Below, one piece after another: positions 1 to 6,924 of a DNA stretch of 11,044 nucleotides (positions are counted from its first letter, which is position 1; the number at the start of each line of letters is the position of its first letter). Under the pieces are notes generated by a model. That model saw only the letters and a program-made list of their open reading frames with translations, did no database searches and was not told the DNA's origin. Location: the NCBI GenBank assembly GCA_030040035.1, contig JASHUJ010000190.1:1-11044 (forward strand), in the 5' to 3' direction. The stretch is from Thermoplasmata archaeon (GTDB lineage Archaea; Thermoplasmatota; Thermoplasmata; Lutacidiplasmatales; UBA184). The translations under genes were made by a program, and so were the position numbers.

Positions 1-272
1 ACGCGCACGAAGCCGATGAGCGACGCGCGACGGAGGCGACGCCGCAGTACCGCGGCGTGCCGTGCGTACGGCCCCCGAAACCCGTCGATCGCGAGGAGAC
101 GCGCGTCCGGGAAGGCACGCGCCAGGGGCACCGTGAGCTCGCCCCGGCCACAGCCCAACTCAATCAGCGATCGCGGGTGGCCCGACAGGAGTCCCGCGAT
201 CTGCCGGACGATGCGGCGATGTTCCCGATCCCAAGCGGCCGGCAGCGCTCTCGGATCCGATACGGGCCCCAT
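1..272 (-). CDS. Class I SAM-dependent methyltransferase, N-terminal part (cut by window edge)
   Basis: Only the first 90 residues are inside the window; the gene continues beyond position 1. About residues 35-47 read SLIELGCGRGELT, the glycine-rich motif I that binds S-adenosylmethionine. Eighteen residues after its first glycine comes AIDGF (about 61-65), whose Asp63 is the usual acidic residue for the ribose hydroxyls. This Rossmann core is characteristic of class I methyltransferases, but nothing visible tells the substrate. I chose the ATG at 272-270 because it is preceded by a GGGAGAGG ribosome-binding-like stretch at normal spacing and because no earlier ATG or GTG appears in frame in the short upstream gap. 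It lies 61 bp downstream of the orc1/cdc6 stop on the same strand, so the two could be co-transcribed. The family call is fairly safe; the specific function is unknown. Confidence 0.72.
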   Translation of the reverse strand, partial: MGPVSDPRALPAAWDREHRRIVRQIAGLLSGHPRSLIELGCGRGELTVPLARAFPDARLLAIDGFRGPYARHAAVLRRRLRRASLIGFVR

Positions 273-333
273 GCGCGACCTCTCCCGGCGCTGCGCCCGT
301 AGCTCCGCGCGGAGATCGGGTCGGCCGAACCGG

Positions 334-1770
334 CTAGAACGGTCCGGTTCGGTTCGGATTGTCGAAGTTCGTGAGGAGCATCTGCCCGCGCGAGCGCGGC
401 CGCCCGATCGGGGCGATCAGCGGATCTTCTTCCAGCGCCGGCATCGTCTCGGAGAGGGGAACGTCGACCAGGATCTCTCGGGTGCGCCCGCCGCGGCCGC
501 GAGAGACGATCGTCGCCCGGATGAGGCCGAGCGACTCGAGCTCGGAGACGTAGTTCGAGATGCTCCGCGCGTGGAGCGGCTGGAGGCCGAGGCGCTCGGC
601 GAGGCGCTTGTAGCTGTCGTACACCTCGCCGGTCAGGACGCCGTTGCGCCGGCGCTCGTACGACTGGAGGATCGCGTACAAGAGGACCTTGCAGTGGGGG
701 GGAAGTGTCCGACAGCACTCGACGATGATGTCCTGCTCGAGCCGGTTCTTCGCCTTCACGACGTGGTCCGGCGTGATCCGCTTCGCGTGGTCGCGTTCCG
801 CCATCTCCGCGGAGAGCCGCAGGAGGGCGAGGGCGCGGCGCGCGTCCCCGTTCTCGAGCGCGGCGTACGCCGCGCACCGCTCGACGACGCCCGGGTCGAC
901 GATCCCGTCCTTGAACGCCTCGCGCGCGCGCTCGCGCAGGATGTCCTGCAGCTGGATCGCGTCGTACGGCGGAAAGAGGATCTTCTCCTCGTTGAGGCGG
1001 CTGCGGACCCGCGCGTCGAGGTGATTCGTGAACTTGAGGTCGTTCGAGATGCCCACCAGGACCATCCGCGCCTGGTCCAGGCCGCGGTTGAGCTCGCTCA
1101 ACGTGTAGAGAACGTTGTCGCCGCTCCGTGCGACGAGCCGGTCGATCTCGTCGAGGACGAGGACGATCGTGCCGCCCCGAGCGTCCATGAGCCGGGCCAT
1201 CGCGGCCTGGACCCGGTCGAGGGACCAACCGGTCGGGATGCGGTCGGGCTCGGCCTTCGCGAACGAGTTGCCGATCGTCTGGAGGAGGCTGTAGGGCGTG
1301 TCGATGTTCCCACAATTCAGGGCGACGAACGTGAGACGGCTGCCCCCCGGCTCGGTGCGCCGCTCCATGTCCTGACGGACCTGGGCGACGACCGCAGTCT
1401 TGCCGGTCCCGATCTTCCCGTAGATGAGCAGGTTGGAGGGGACCTCGCCGCGGAGCGCCGGGGCGAGGACCTCGGCGACCGAGCGGATCTGCTGCTCCCG
1501 GTGCGGCAACCGGTTCGGCACGTACGTGTCGCGGAGCACCTCGCGGCTCCCGCGGAAGAGGTCGCTCTTGCTCTGGAGGATCGAGTCGAGGAGCTCGCCG
1601 GCCGAGCTCGGGTTACCGACCGGGGAAGAGGTGCCTCCGGGAGCGGAGGCGCCCACCGATTCCCCGGTCGGTCGGCGGTCGCCGACGGGAGCGACCGCCG
1701 GATTCGCGGCGTTCGTACTGCCGGAGCTGTCCGGCGCATCCGCCGGCGTCTCCTCGGGAAAATTGGGCAC
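334..1770 (-). CDS. cdc6: Orc1/Cdc6 replication initiator, AAA+ ATPase
   Basis: This is the archaeal initiator that binds origin DNA and loads the MCM helicase. The 478-residue product shows Walker A GKIGTGKT (118-125), Walker B VLDEID (205-210), a sensor 1 region GISND (240-244), an arginine-finger region ARVRSRL (253-259) and sensor 2 GDARRAL (308-314). The C-terminal part, about 350-440, fits the winged-helix domain that contacts origin repeats. The first ~60 residues are Pro/Ser/Gly/Ala-rich and look disordered; the family core only begins near SILQSKSDLF. The start is GTG at 1770-1768, because an in-frame TAG lies four codons upstream and no ATG occurs before the AAA+ domain. Internal GTG starts, which would shorten the tail, cannot be excluded. 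It is transcribed divergently from the small membrane protein gene, and the 186-bp gap is a candidate origin. Confidence 0.93.
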   Translation of the reverse strand: MPNFPEETPADAPDSSGSTNAANPAVAPVGDRRPTGESVGASAPGGTSSPVGNPSSAGELLDSILQSKSDLFRGSREVLRDTYVPNRLPHREQQIRSVAEVLAPALRGEVPSNLLIYGKIGTGKTAVVAQVRQDMERRTEPGGSRLTFVALNCGNIDTPYSLLQTIGNSFAKAEPDRIPTGWSLDRVQAAMARLMDARGGTIVLVLDEIDRLVARSGDNVLYTLSELNRGLDQARMVLVGISNDLKFTNHLDARVRSRLNEEKILFPPYDAIQLQDILRERAREAFKDGIVDPGVVERCAAYAALENGDARRALALLRLSAEMAERDHAKRITPDHVVKAKNRLEQDIIVECCRTLPPHCKVLLYAILQSYERRRNGVLTGEVYDSYKRLAERLGLQPLHARSISNYVSELESLGLIRATIVSRGRGGRTREILVDVPLSETMPALEEDPLIAPIGRPRSRGQMLLTNFDNPNRTGPF

Positions 1771-1818
1771 CGTCTGAGCCTACCCGTGGCCTCGGGCGAG
1801 GGGTCGAGGAGCCTGAGC

Positions 1819-1846
1819 CATATCTATCTTTTGCCAAAAAATTTCA
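1819..1846 (-). promoter_or_regulatory. Possible TATA region for orc1/cdc6
   Basis: Read on the minus strand, this stretch contains AAATTTTTT and then AGATAGATATGG, the only AT-rich sequence upstream of the GTG at 1770. A TATA element here would place transcription start roughly 25-45 nt ahead of the start codon. Which of the two AT tracts is used is not clear. Confidence 0.35.
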
Positions 1847-1924
1847 TTTTCGCGTCGACCCGGGCCGACGCGCGCGTCGCGACGGGCTGGGCGGCGTTCC
1901 GCACGTGGGCCGACCCGACCGAAT

Positions 1925-1933
1925 CCATTTGAA
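1925..1933 (+). promoter_or_regulatory. Weak TATA-like box upstream of the membrane protein / IPK operon
   Basis: CCATTTGAA lies about 28 bp upstream of the ATG at 1957. That spacing suits a leaderless or near-leaderless transcript, which agrees with the absence of a Shine-Dalgarno sequence before this ATG. The match to a TATA box is poor. Confidence 0.25.
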
Positions 1934-1956
1934 GGTCGACGTCCGTCCGCCGGCCG

Positions 1957-2178
1957 ATGTCCGAGACCGCGACGACCGAGGGGGCGCCCGCCGCGCACCG
2001 GGTCGGGCGGGTCTCGATCCCGCTGACGATCGGGGCCGCCCTCGTGAGCGGGATCGGGCTCTTCGGCACGTTCTACTGGCTCTACACCTTCAACTGGCTC
2101 TACTTCCCGTCGGTGCTCGCGGTCGCCCTCGGCTGCTACCTCCTGTTCACGCGGATCACCGGCCCGGACCACGCGTAG
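1957..2178 (+). CDS. Small two-helix membrane protein, function unknown
   Basis: I do not recognise this 73-residue protein. After about 17 polar residues it has two probable transmembrane segments, about 20-40 (SIPLTIGAALVSGIGLFGTF) and 46-66 (NWLYFPSVLAVALGCYLLFT). The short link between them is rich in Trp and Tyr (FYWLYTFNW), as expected for a membrane interface. This suggests a helical hairpin with both ends on the same side of the membrane. There is no signal peptide cleavage site, metal site or catalytic motif. The gene ends 16 bp before the isopentenyl phosphate kinase start and probably heads the same transcript, but a role in lipid metabolism would be a guess from position. Its reading frame, codon use and tight spacing to the next gene support a real gene. 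Confidence 0.7.
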   Translation: MSETATTEGAPAAHRVGRVSIPLTIGAALVSGIGLFGTFYWLYTFNWLYFPSVLAVALGCYLLFTRITGPDHA

Positions 2179-2194
2179 GGCCCGGCCGCGAGCG

Positions 2195-3013
2195 ATGTCG
2201 GGCGCGCCGACCCCCGAGCGTCGGCCGGTCATCGTCAAGCTCGGCGGGAGCGTGATCACTCGCAAGCGCGAGGTCGAGCGGCTGCGACCGAAGATCCTCG
2301 CCCGTCTCGCCCGGGAACTGGTGGACGGTGCGTCCGGCCCGCTCGTTGTCCTCCACGGCGCGGGCTCGTTCGGCCATCCGGGCGCCCGCCGGTTCGGGCT
2401 CGCCCAAGCCCCCGCGCCCGGGTCGGGCGATCGGCAGCGGGTCCGGGGCGCGGCGGTCGTCGCCGCCGAGGTCCGCCGCTTGCACGTCGCGGTCCTTCGC
2501 GCGCTCATCGCTGCCGGGGGAAACCCGACGTCCGTCCCGATGGCCACCCACGCCTACAATCGCACGGGCGAACTCGTCGCGCTGGATCCGGCCCCGTTCC
2601 AGGCCGCGCTCGACCGAGGCCTCTCGCCGGTCTCGTTCGGGGACGTCGTCCCGGACGAAGCGTGGGGTTCGTCGATCCTCAGCGCGGACACCATCGCGAC
2701 CGCCCTCGTGAAGCCTCTCGGGGCCGCGCGCGTCGTGTTCGTGAGCGACGTGCCGGGGATCCTCGTCGGTGAGCGGGGGGGCCGGCGATCGGTCGCCGCG
2801 GAGGTCAACGAAGCGGTGTTGGCGGGGCTTCGTCCCACCCCGGGCGCGACGGATGTCACCGGCGGCATTCGCGGCAAAGCGAGCGCGATGCAGGCGATCG
2901 CGCTCGCCGGCGCGGACGCATGTCTTATTAGCGGACTCTCGGATGGAGCGCTCCGGCGGGCAGTTCGGGGGGATCTCGTCTACGGCAGCTGGACGCACGC
3001 CGCACGCGGGTAG
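2195..3013 (+). CDS. Isopentenyl phosphate kinase
   Basis: This cytosolic enzyme phosphorylates isopentenyl phosphate with ATP to give isopentenyl diphosphate, in the modified mevalonate pathway of archaea. The 272-residue product has the amino acid kinase fold: VIVKLGGS at 12-19 with Lys15, then VLHGAGSFGH at 52-61. His61 of this motif is the family's substrate-binding histidine and separates it from glutamate and aspartate kinases. Further matches are SFGDVV (147-152), LSADT (162-166) and DVTGGIRGK (220-228), near the nucleotide site. Length is normal for the family. The next gene encodes the isomerase that uses its product, which supports the call. The start ATG lacks a clear Shine-Dalgarno sequence. 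Codons CTT ATT AGC at 2924-2932 stand out as AT-rich, just ahead of the overlapping isomerase start. Confidence 0.92.
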   Translation: MSGAPTPERRPVIVKLGGSVITRKREVERLRPKILARLARELVDGASGPLVVLHGAGSFGHPGARRFGLAQAPAPGSGDRQRVRGAAVVAAEVRRLHVAVLRALIAAGGNPTSVPMATHAYNRTGELVALDPAPFQAALDRGLSPVSFGDVVPDEAWGSSILSADTIATALVKPLGAARVVFVSDVPGILVGERGGRRSVAAEVNEAVLAGLRPTPGATDVTGGIRGKASAMQAIALAGADACLISGLSDGALRRAVRGDLVYGSWTHAARG

Positions 3014-4088
3014 CCCGGAAGACCCGTCGGGGCTCGACCTGAGCCACCGGAAGGCCGAGCATGTCAAGGTCGTGCTCGGACGGGACGTCGAGGGCCACTA
3101 CCGGTACTGGAACGACGTCCAGCTCGTCCACCGGGCGCTGCCCGAGATCGACTTCGCCGACATCGATCCGTCCACGACTCTCCTCGGACGCCGGCTGGCC
3201 GCTCCCCTCGTCATCACGGGGATGACCGGCGGGTTTCCCGACGCGGCCAAGATCAACGAGAACCTCGCGCGCGCCGCGGCCGAGCTCGGGGTCGCGATGG
3301 GGGTCGGGAGCGAGCGGGCGGCCGTGCTCAAGGGACAGTATCCCGAGAGCTACGCGTGCGTCGCCCGGTACGACGTCCCGCTCAAGTTCGCGAACATCGG
3401 GGCCCCGCAGATCATCCCCCAGGCTCCCGGCGACCCGGTGGTCGGGCCGGATCTCGTCCGCTCGGCGATGGAGCTGATCCACGCGGATCTGCTCGCGATC
3501 CACCTCAACTTCCTCCAAGAGATGGTCCAGCCCGAGGGCGACCGGCGGGCCCGCGGCTCGCTCGACCGGATCGGCGAGCTCGCGGCGACCTTTCCCGTCC
3601 TCGTGAAGGAAACGGGCGCTGGGATCTCGCGCGAAGTGGCGGAGAGCCTGCGCGACCGGAAGGTCCGGGCGTTCGACGTGAGCGGCACGGGGGGCACCTC
3701 GTTCGCGGCGGTCGAGCACTACCGCGCCCTCGATCAGGGGGCCGAGCGCGAGGCCCGCGTCGGGAAGACGTTCTGGGACTGGGGGATCCCCTCCCCGGTC
3801 TCCGTCCTCGAGGTCGTCGGGGTCGGACTGCCCGTGATCGCGAGCGGCGGGATCCGCTCGGGGCTCGATGTCGCCCGCGCGATCGCCCTCGGGGCCTCGG
3901 CCGCCGGGACCGCCGGCGGGGTCCTGAAGGCGGCGGCGGCCGGCTACGCCGAGACCCGCCGGGAGCTCGAGACGATCGTCCACGAGCTCAAGGTCGCGAT
4001 GTTCCTCACCGGCTCCCGCACGCTCGCCGAGCTGCAGAAGGCCCCGTACGTGATCACGGGAGAGACGCGACCGTGGCTCCGTCGGTGA
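2943..4088 (+). CDS. fni: Type 2 isopentenyl-diphosphate delta-isomerase (FMN-dependent)
   Basis: This enzyme interconverts IPP and DMAPP using reduced FMN and Mg2+, providing the primer for archaeal isoprenoid lipids. Family motifs are complete in the 381-residue product: SHRKAEH at 34-40, MTGG at 94-97, VGSERAAV at 121-128, HLNFLQEMVQPEGD at 187-200 (catalytic Gln and Mg-binding Glu region), KETGAGIS at 222-229, DVSGTGGTS at 245-253 and ASGGIRSGLDVA at 300-311 for the FMN phosphate. I chose the ATG at 2943, which overlaps the kinase gene by 71 bp, because no ATG, GTG or TTG in frame occurs between it and the first conserved motif. This leaves a poorly conserved N-terminal extension of about 33 residues, rich in Gly, Ser and Pro. 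A longer reading from 2769 would lie wholly inside the kinase gene and is not credible. Confidence 0.92.
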   Translation: MERSGGQFGGISSTAAGRTPHAGSPEDPSGLDLSHRKAEHVKVVLGRDVEGHYRYWNDVQLVHRALPEIDFADIDPSTTLLGRRLAAPLVITGMTGGFPDAAKINENLARAAAELGVAMGVGSERAAVLKGQYPESYACVARYDVPLKFANIGAPQIIPQAPGDPVVGPDLVRSAMELIHADLLAIHLNFLQEMVQPEGDRRARGSLDRIGELAATFPVLVKETGAGISREVAESLRDRKVRAFDVSGTGGTSFAAVEHYRALDQGAEREARVGKTFWDWGIPSPVSVLEVVGVGLPVIASGGIRSGLDVARAIALGASAAGTAGGVLKAAAAGYAETRRELETIVHELKVAMFLTGSRTLAELQKAPYVITGETRPWLRR

Positions 4089-5623
4089 GCGCCCCCGCGA
4101 CCTCGCCCGAGGAGATCCATCGGGCCAAGCTCGCCTGGATGCGGGAGGAACCCGGGCGGGCCCTCCCCTCGAACGTCGAGTGGCTGAACGGGCTCGGTCC
4201 CGCGGAGCGCGCGCGCTTTGCGGGAGCGGTCCGGCGCAAGCCCTCGCGGACCCTGTCGGGCGTCGCGATCGTCGCGGTCATGACCGCCCCCTCGCGCTGC
4301 CCGCACGGCCGCTGCACCTACTGTCCCGGTGGGGTCGAGAACGCGAGCCCCCAGAGCTATACCGGCGAGGAGCCGTCCGCCCTCCGGGGGGCCCAGTTCC
4401 ACTGGGACGCCGGCGCGATCACCCGGCATCGCCTGGCGACGCTCGAGGCGATCGGCCACTCCACCTCCAAGGTCGAGGCGATCGTCATGGGGGGGACGTT
4501 CCCCGCTCGACCCCGCAGCTACCAGGAATCGGTCCTCCGCGGGATCTACGACGGCCTCAACGGAACCGGGTCGGCAAACCTCGCCGACGCCCAGCGCCAG
4601 AACGAGCGGGCCGATCGTCGACTGGTCGGGTTGACCGTCGAGACCCGGCCGGACTGGTGCGATGGTCGCGTGCTCCCCTTCCTCCTCGACGCCGGCGTCA
4701 CGCGGGTCGAGATCGGGGTCGAATGCCTCTCCGACGACGTTCTCGCCGCGGTGGGTCGGGCCCACGCCTCCGGGGACGTCCAACGGGCGACGCGCGAGGC
4801 GCGCGACCGGGGCCTCAAGGTCTGCTACCACTGGATGCTCGGGCTCCCGGGCATGGATCCGACTCGCGACCTCGACGACTTCCGGCGCCTCTGGAGCGAT
4901 CCGAGCTACCGACCGGACATGCTCAAGATCTACCCGACGCTCGTGCTGCCCGGGACCCCCCTCTTCGACGACTGGGCCGCGGGCCGCTACGTCCCGTACG
5001 ACGCCCCGACCGCGGCGAAGCTCATCGCGGACCTGAAGAAGGAGCTCCCGCCGTGGGTCCGCGTCCAGCGGATCCAGCGGGACATCCCCGCGCGCCTCAT
5101 CGCGGCGGGGGTCCGGGCGAGCAACCTTCGCCAGCTCGCGCTCGCCCGGCTCCGCGCGGAGGGTCGTTCGTGCCGATGTCTGCGCTGCCGGGAAGCCGGG
5201 CGACGCGCCTCGCCCGCGGCGGAGGCGTTCGAGCTCACGGAAACGTCGTACGCCGCGGCCCTCGGCTCGGAGACGTTCTTCGCCTTCGAGGACCCCCGGA
5301 CCGACTCGATCGCCGGATTCCTCCGGCTCCGATTCCCGTCCGAAGGGACCGACGGAGGCCTCGACGGTCCGGTCATCCGGGAGCTCAAGGTCCTCGGCCG
5401 CGAGGTCCCGGTCGGCGCCCACGTCCGGGGGGCGAACGAGTACCAGCACCGCGGCTTCGGCCGCGCCCTCCTCGCCGCCGCGGAGGAGAAGGTTCGGACC
5501 GCGGGGCATTCGCGGGTCTACGTCACGAGCGCGGTCGGGACGCGCGACTACTACCGGGCCCGCGGCTACGAGCGCGCCGGGGCGCACATGGCGAAGGACG
5601 TTTTCGCCGGCCGCAACGGCTGA
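4073..5623 (+). CDS. elp3: Archaeal Elp3: radical SAM tRNA U34 carboxymethyltransferase with acetyltransferase domain
   Basis: Elp3 uses acetyl-CoA and a SAM-derived radical to build the carboxymethyl group on wobble uridine 34 of certain tRNAs. The 516-residue product has the iron-sulfur motif CPHGRCTYC at 76-84 (Cys76, Cys81, Cys84), the conserved QSYTGEEPSA (94-103), IVMGGTFPARP (137-147) and VETRPDWC (189-196). A cysteine cluster CRCLRC at 367-372 matches the zinc site between domains. A GNAT domain follows, with acetyl-CoA loop QHRGFGRALL at 458-467 and YYRARGY at 493-499. Length and order are typical for archaeal Elp3, which acts without the eukaryotic Elongator partners. I use the GTG at 4073 because GGGAG precedes it at good spacing. 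The GTG at 4085, which overlaps the isomerase stop as GTGA, is an equally plausible, coupled start. Confidence 0.93.
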   Translation: MAPSVSAPATSPEEIHRAKLAWMREEPGRALPSNVEWLNGLGPAERARFAGAVRRKPSRTLSGVAIVAVMTAPSRCPHGRCTYCPGGVENASPQSYTGEEPSALRGAQFHWDAGAITRHRLATLEAIGHSTSKVEAIVMGGTFPARPRSYQESVLRGIYDGLNGTGSANLADAQRQNERADRRLVGLTVETRPDWCDGRVLPFLLDAGVTRVEIGVECLSDDVLAAVGRAHASGDVQRATREARDRGLKVCYHWMLGLPGMDPTRDLDDFRRLWSDPSYRPDMLKIYPTLVLPGTPLFDDWAAGRYVPYDAPTAAKLIADLKKELPPWVRVQRIQRDIPARLIAAGVRASNLRQLALARLRAEGRSCRCLRCREAGRRASPAAEAFELTETSYAAALGSETFFAFEDPRTDSIAGFLRLRFPSEGTDGGLDGPVIRELKVLGREVPVGAHVRGANEYQHRGFGRALLAAAEEKVRTAGHSRVYVTSAVGTRDYYRARGYERAGAHMAKDVFAGRNG

Positions 5624-5655
5624 AAAACCCTCCGCCGTCCCCCATTCGCGCAACC

Positions 5656-5662
5656 CTTAAAC
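5656..5662 (+). promoter_or_regulatory. TATA-like box of the SAM synthetase gene
   Basis: CTTAAAC lies in an otherwise C-rich 71-bp gap between the Elp3 stop and the SAM synthetase ATG at 5695. The distance suggests a short leader of about a dozen nucleotides. It indicates that this gene starts a new transcription unit. Confidence 0.5.
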
Positions 5663-5694
5663 CCACCCCTCGCTCCGCCGACCGCTGGAATTCC

Positions 5695-6891
5695 ATGGAC
5701 CGGAACATCGTCGTCGAGCCGCTGCGCACCGTCCACATCGCGGACCAAGAGGTCGAGCTGGTCGAGCGGAAGGGCCTCGGCCACCCCGACTCGATCGCCG
5801 ACGGCGTCTCGGAGTCCGTCAGCCGGGCGCTGAGCCGGTTGTACCTCGACGAGTTCGGGAAGATCCTGCACCACAACACGGACGAGACGCAGGTCGTCGG
5901 CGGCGGCTCGGACCCGAAGTTCGGGGGCGGCCGCGTCACCGCGCCGATCTACATGCTCCTCGTCGGACGCGCGACGACCGAGGTGAACGGGGAGAAGCTC
6001 CCGTACCGGGACGTCGCGATCGAGGCCGCGAAGAAGTACGTCCAGGGCGTCTGCGCGCACCTCGACGTCGACCAGCACGTGGAGTTCGACTGCCGAATCG
6101 GCCAGGGCTCGGTCGACCTGCGCGGGGTCTTCGACCAGAAGAGCGTGCTCGCGAACGACACGAGCTTCGGGGTCGGCTTCGCCCCGTTCTCGGATACCGA
6201 GCGGGTCGTCCTCGAGAGCGAGAAGTTCCTCACGCTGAAGCTCAAGAAGAAGCTCCCCGCGCTCGGCGAGGACGTCAAGGTGATGGGCTACCGTCGGGGC
6301 GGCCAGATCCACCTGACGGTCGCCGCCGCGCTCGTCGACAGCGAAATCGCGGATCCCCAGGAGTACGCGTCGGTCTGCGAGGAGATCCGCTCGAAGCTCC
6401 TCGACCAGGCGGCGAAGTGGACCCGCCACGAGGTCTCGATCGACGTCAACACGGCCGACGACCCCGAGCTCGGCCGCTACTACCTCACCGTCACCGGCTG
6501 CTCCATGGAGGCGGGGGACGACGGCTCGGTCGGCCGCGGGAACCGCGCGAACGGCCTCATCACGCCGTGCCGCCCGATGAGCCTCGAGGCGTCGGCCGGC
6601 AAGAACCCGATCAACCACGTCGGGAAGATCTACAATCTGCTCGGGAACCTGATCGCGAACGACGTCGTCAAGGAGACCGGCGGGAACATCAAGGAGGTCC
6701 ACGTGCGCATCCTCTCCCAGATCGGAAAGCCCGTCGACCAGCCGCAGATCGCGAGCCTCCAGATCCTGCCCGCGGACGGCGTCAAGCTCGCCCAGGTGAA
6801 GGCGAAGGCGGAAGGGGTCGCCCAGGGGTGGTTCGACCGGATCGACACGATCCCCCGGCTCCTGCTCACCGACAAGCTCTCGGTCTTCTAG
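5695..6891 (+). CDS. mat: S-adenosylmethionine synthetase, archaeal type
   Basis: This enzyme makes S-adenosylmethionine from ATP and methionine in the cytosol. The 398-residue product belongs to the archaeal family, which is very divergent from bacterial MetK. Diagnostic stretches are ERKGLGHPDSIADGVSE (24-40), NTDETQVVGGG (61-71), GDDGSVGRGNR (274-284), TPCRPMS (290-296) and GKNPINHVGKIYN (302-314). Length is normal (about 400). The ATG at 5695 gives the family's usual N-terminus, and a TATA-like box lies about 35 bp upstream. It sits between two radical SAM tRNA-modifying enzymes, Elp3 upstream and the methylthiotransferase 33 bp downstream, both of which use its product. Codon use matches the neighbours. 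Confidence 0.96.
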   Translation: MDRNIVVEPLRTVHIADQEVELVERKGLGHPDSIADGVSESVSRALSRLYLDEFGKILHHNTDETQVVGGGSDPKFGGGRVTAPIYMLLVGRATTEVNGEKLPYRDVAIEAAKKYVQGVCAHLDVDQHVEFDCRIGQGSVDLRGVFDQKSVLANDTSFGVGFAPFSDTERVVLESEKFLTLKLKKKLPALGEDVKVMGYRRGGQIHLTVAAALVDSEIADPQEYASVCEEIRSKLLDQAAKWTRHEVSIDVNTADDPELGRYYLTVTGCSMEAGDDGSVGRGNRANGLITPCRPMSLEASAGKNPINHVGKIYNLLGNLIANDVVKETGGNIKEVHVRILSQIGKPVDQPQIASLQILPADGVKLAQVKAKAEGVAQGWFDRIDTIPRLLLTDKLSVF

Positions 6892-6924
6892 CGCCTCGGC
6901 CGACCGGGGCGGAGGGACCCGACG

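Larger units (their letters stand above)
1771..1956. promoter_or_regulatory. Divergent intergenic region; candidate origin with AT-rich patch
   Basis: This 186-bp gap separates the diverging orc1/cdc6 gene and the 73-residue membrane protein gene, so it must hold both promoters. Positions 1820-1850 form the most AT-rich patch in the window, with A6 and T4 runs, in strongly GC-rich surroundings. On its right is an inverted repeat, CGCGTCG at 1851-1857 and CGACGCG at 1866-1872, followed by the perfect palindrome CGTCGCGACG at 1875-1884. Archaeal origins commonly sit beside orc1/cdc6 genes and combine an AT-rich unwinding element with initiator-binding repeats. I could not find a recognisable origin recognition box with its G-rich string, so the origin role is inference. 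Short GC palindromes are also expected by chance here. Confidence 0.35.

Noticed and set aside
164..1315. 383-residue minus-strand frame
   Set aside because: It overlaps orc1/cdc6 in another frame, is dominated by Arg, Pro and Gly, and has no motif.
16..1932. 638-residue plus-strand open frame
   Set aside because: It is antisense to the methyltransferase and orc1/cdc6 genes, has Arg/Asp/Pro/Val-rich low-complexity composition and no family motif. It is a by-product of GC-rich codon use.
2769..2942. Longer N-terminus for the type 2 isomerase
   Set aside because: The extra 58 codons lie wholly within the kinase gene and translate to Arg/Ala-rich sequence unlike any isomerase.
3356..4072. Upstream extension of the Elp3 frame
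   Set aside because: This part lies in the isomerase gene in the wrong frame and is Arg/Gly/Pro-rich; Elp3 similarity begins only after the GTG codons at 4073/4085.
3944..5653. 569-residue minus-strand frame opposite Elp3
   Set aside because: Antisense shadow of a clearly conserved gene, with no recognisable domain.
4180..5694. Apparent fusion of a 500-residue domain to the SAM synthetase
   Set aside because: The upstream part is an out-of-frame reading of Elp3; the ATG at 5695 gives the normal family N-terminus and has its own TATA-like box.
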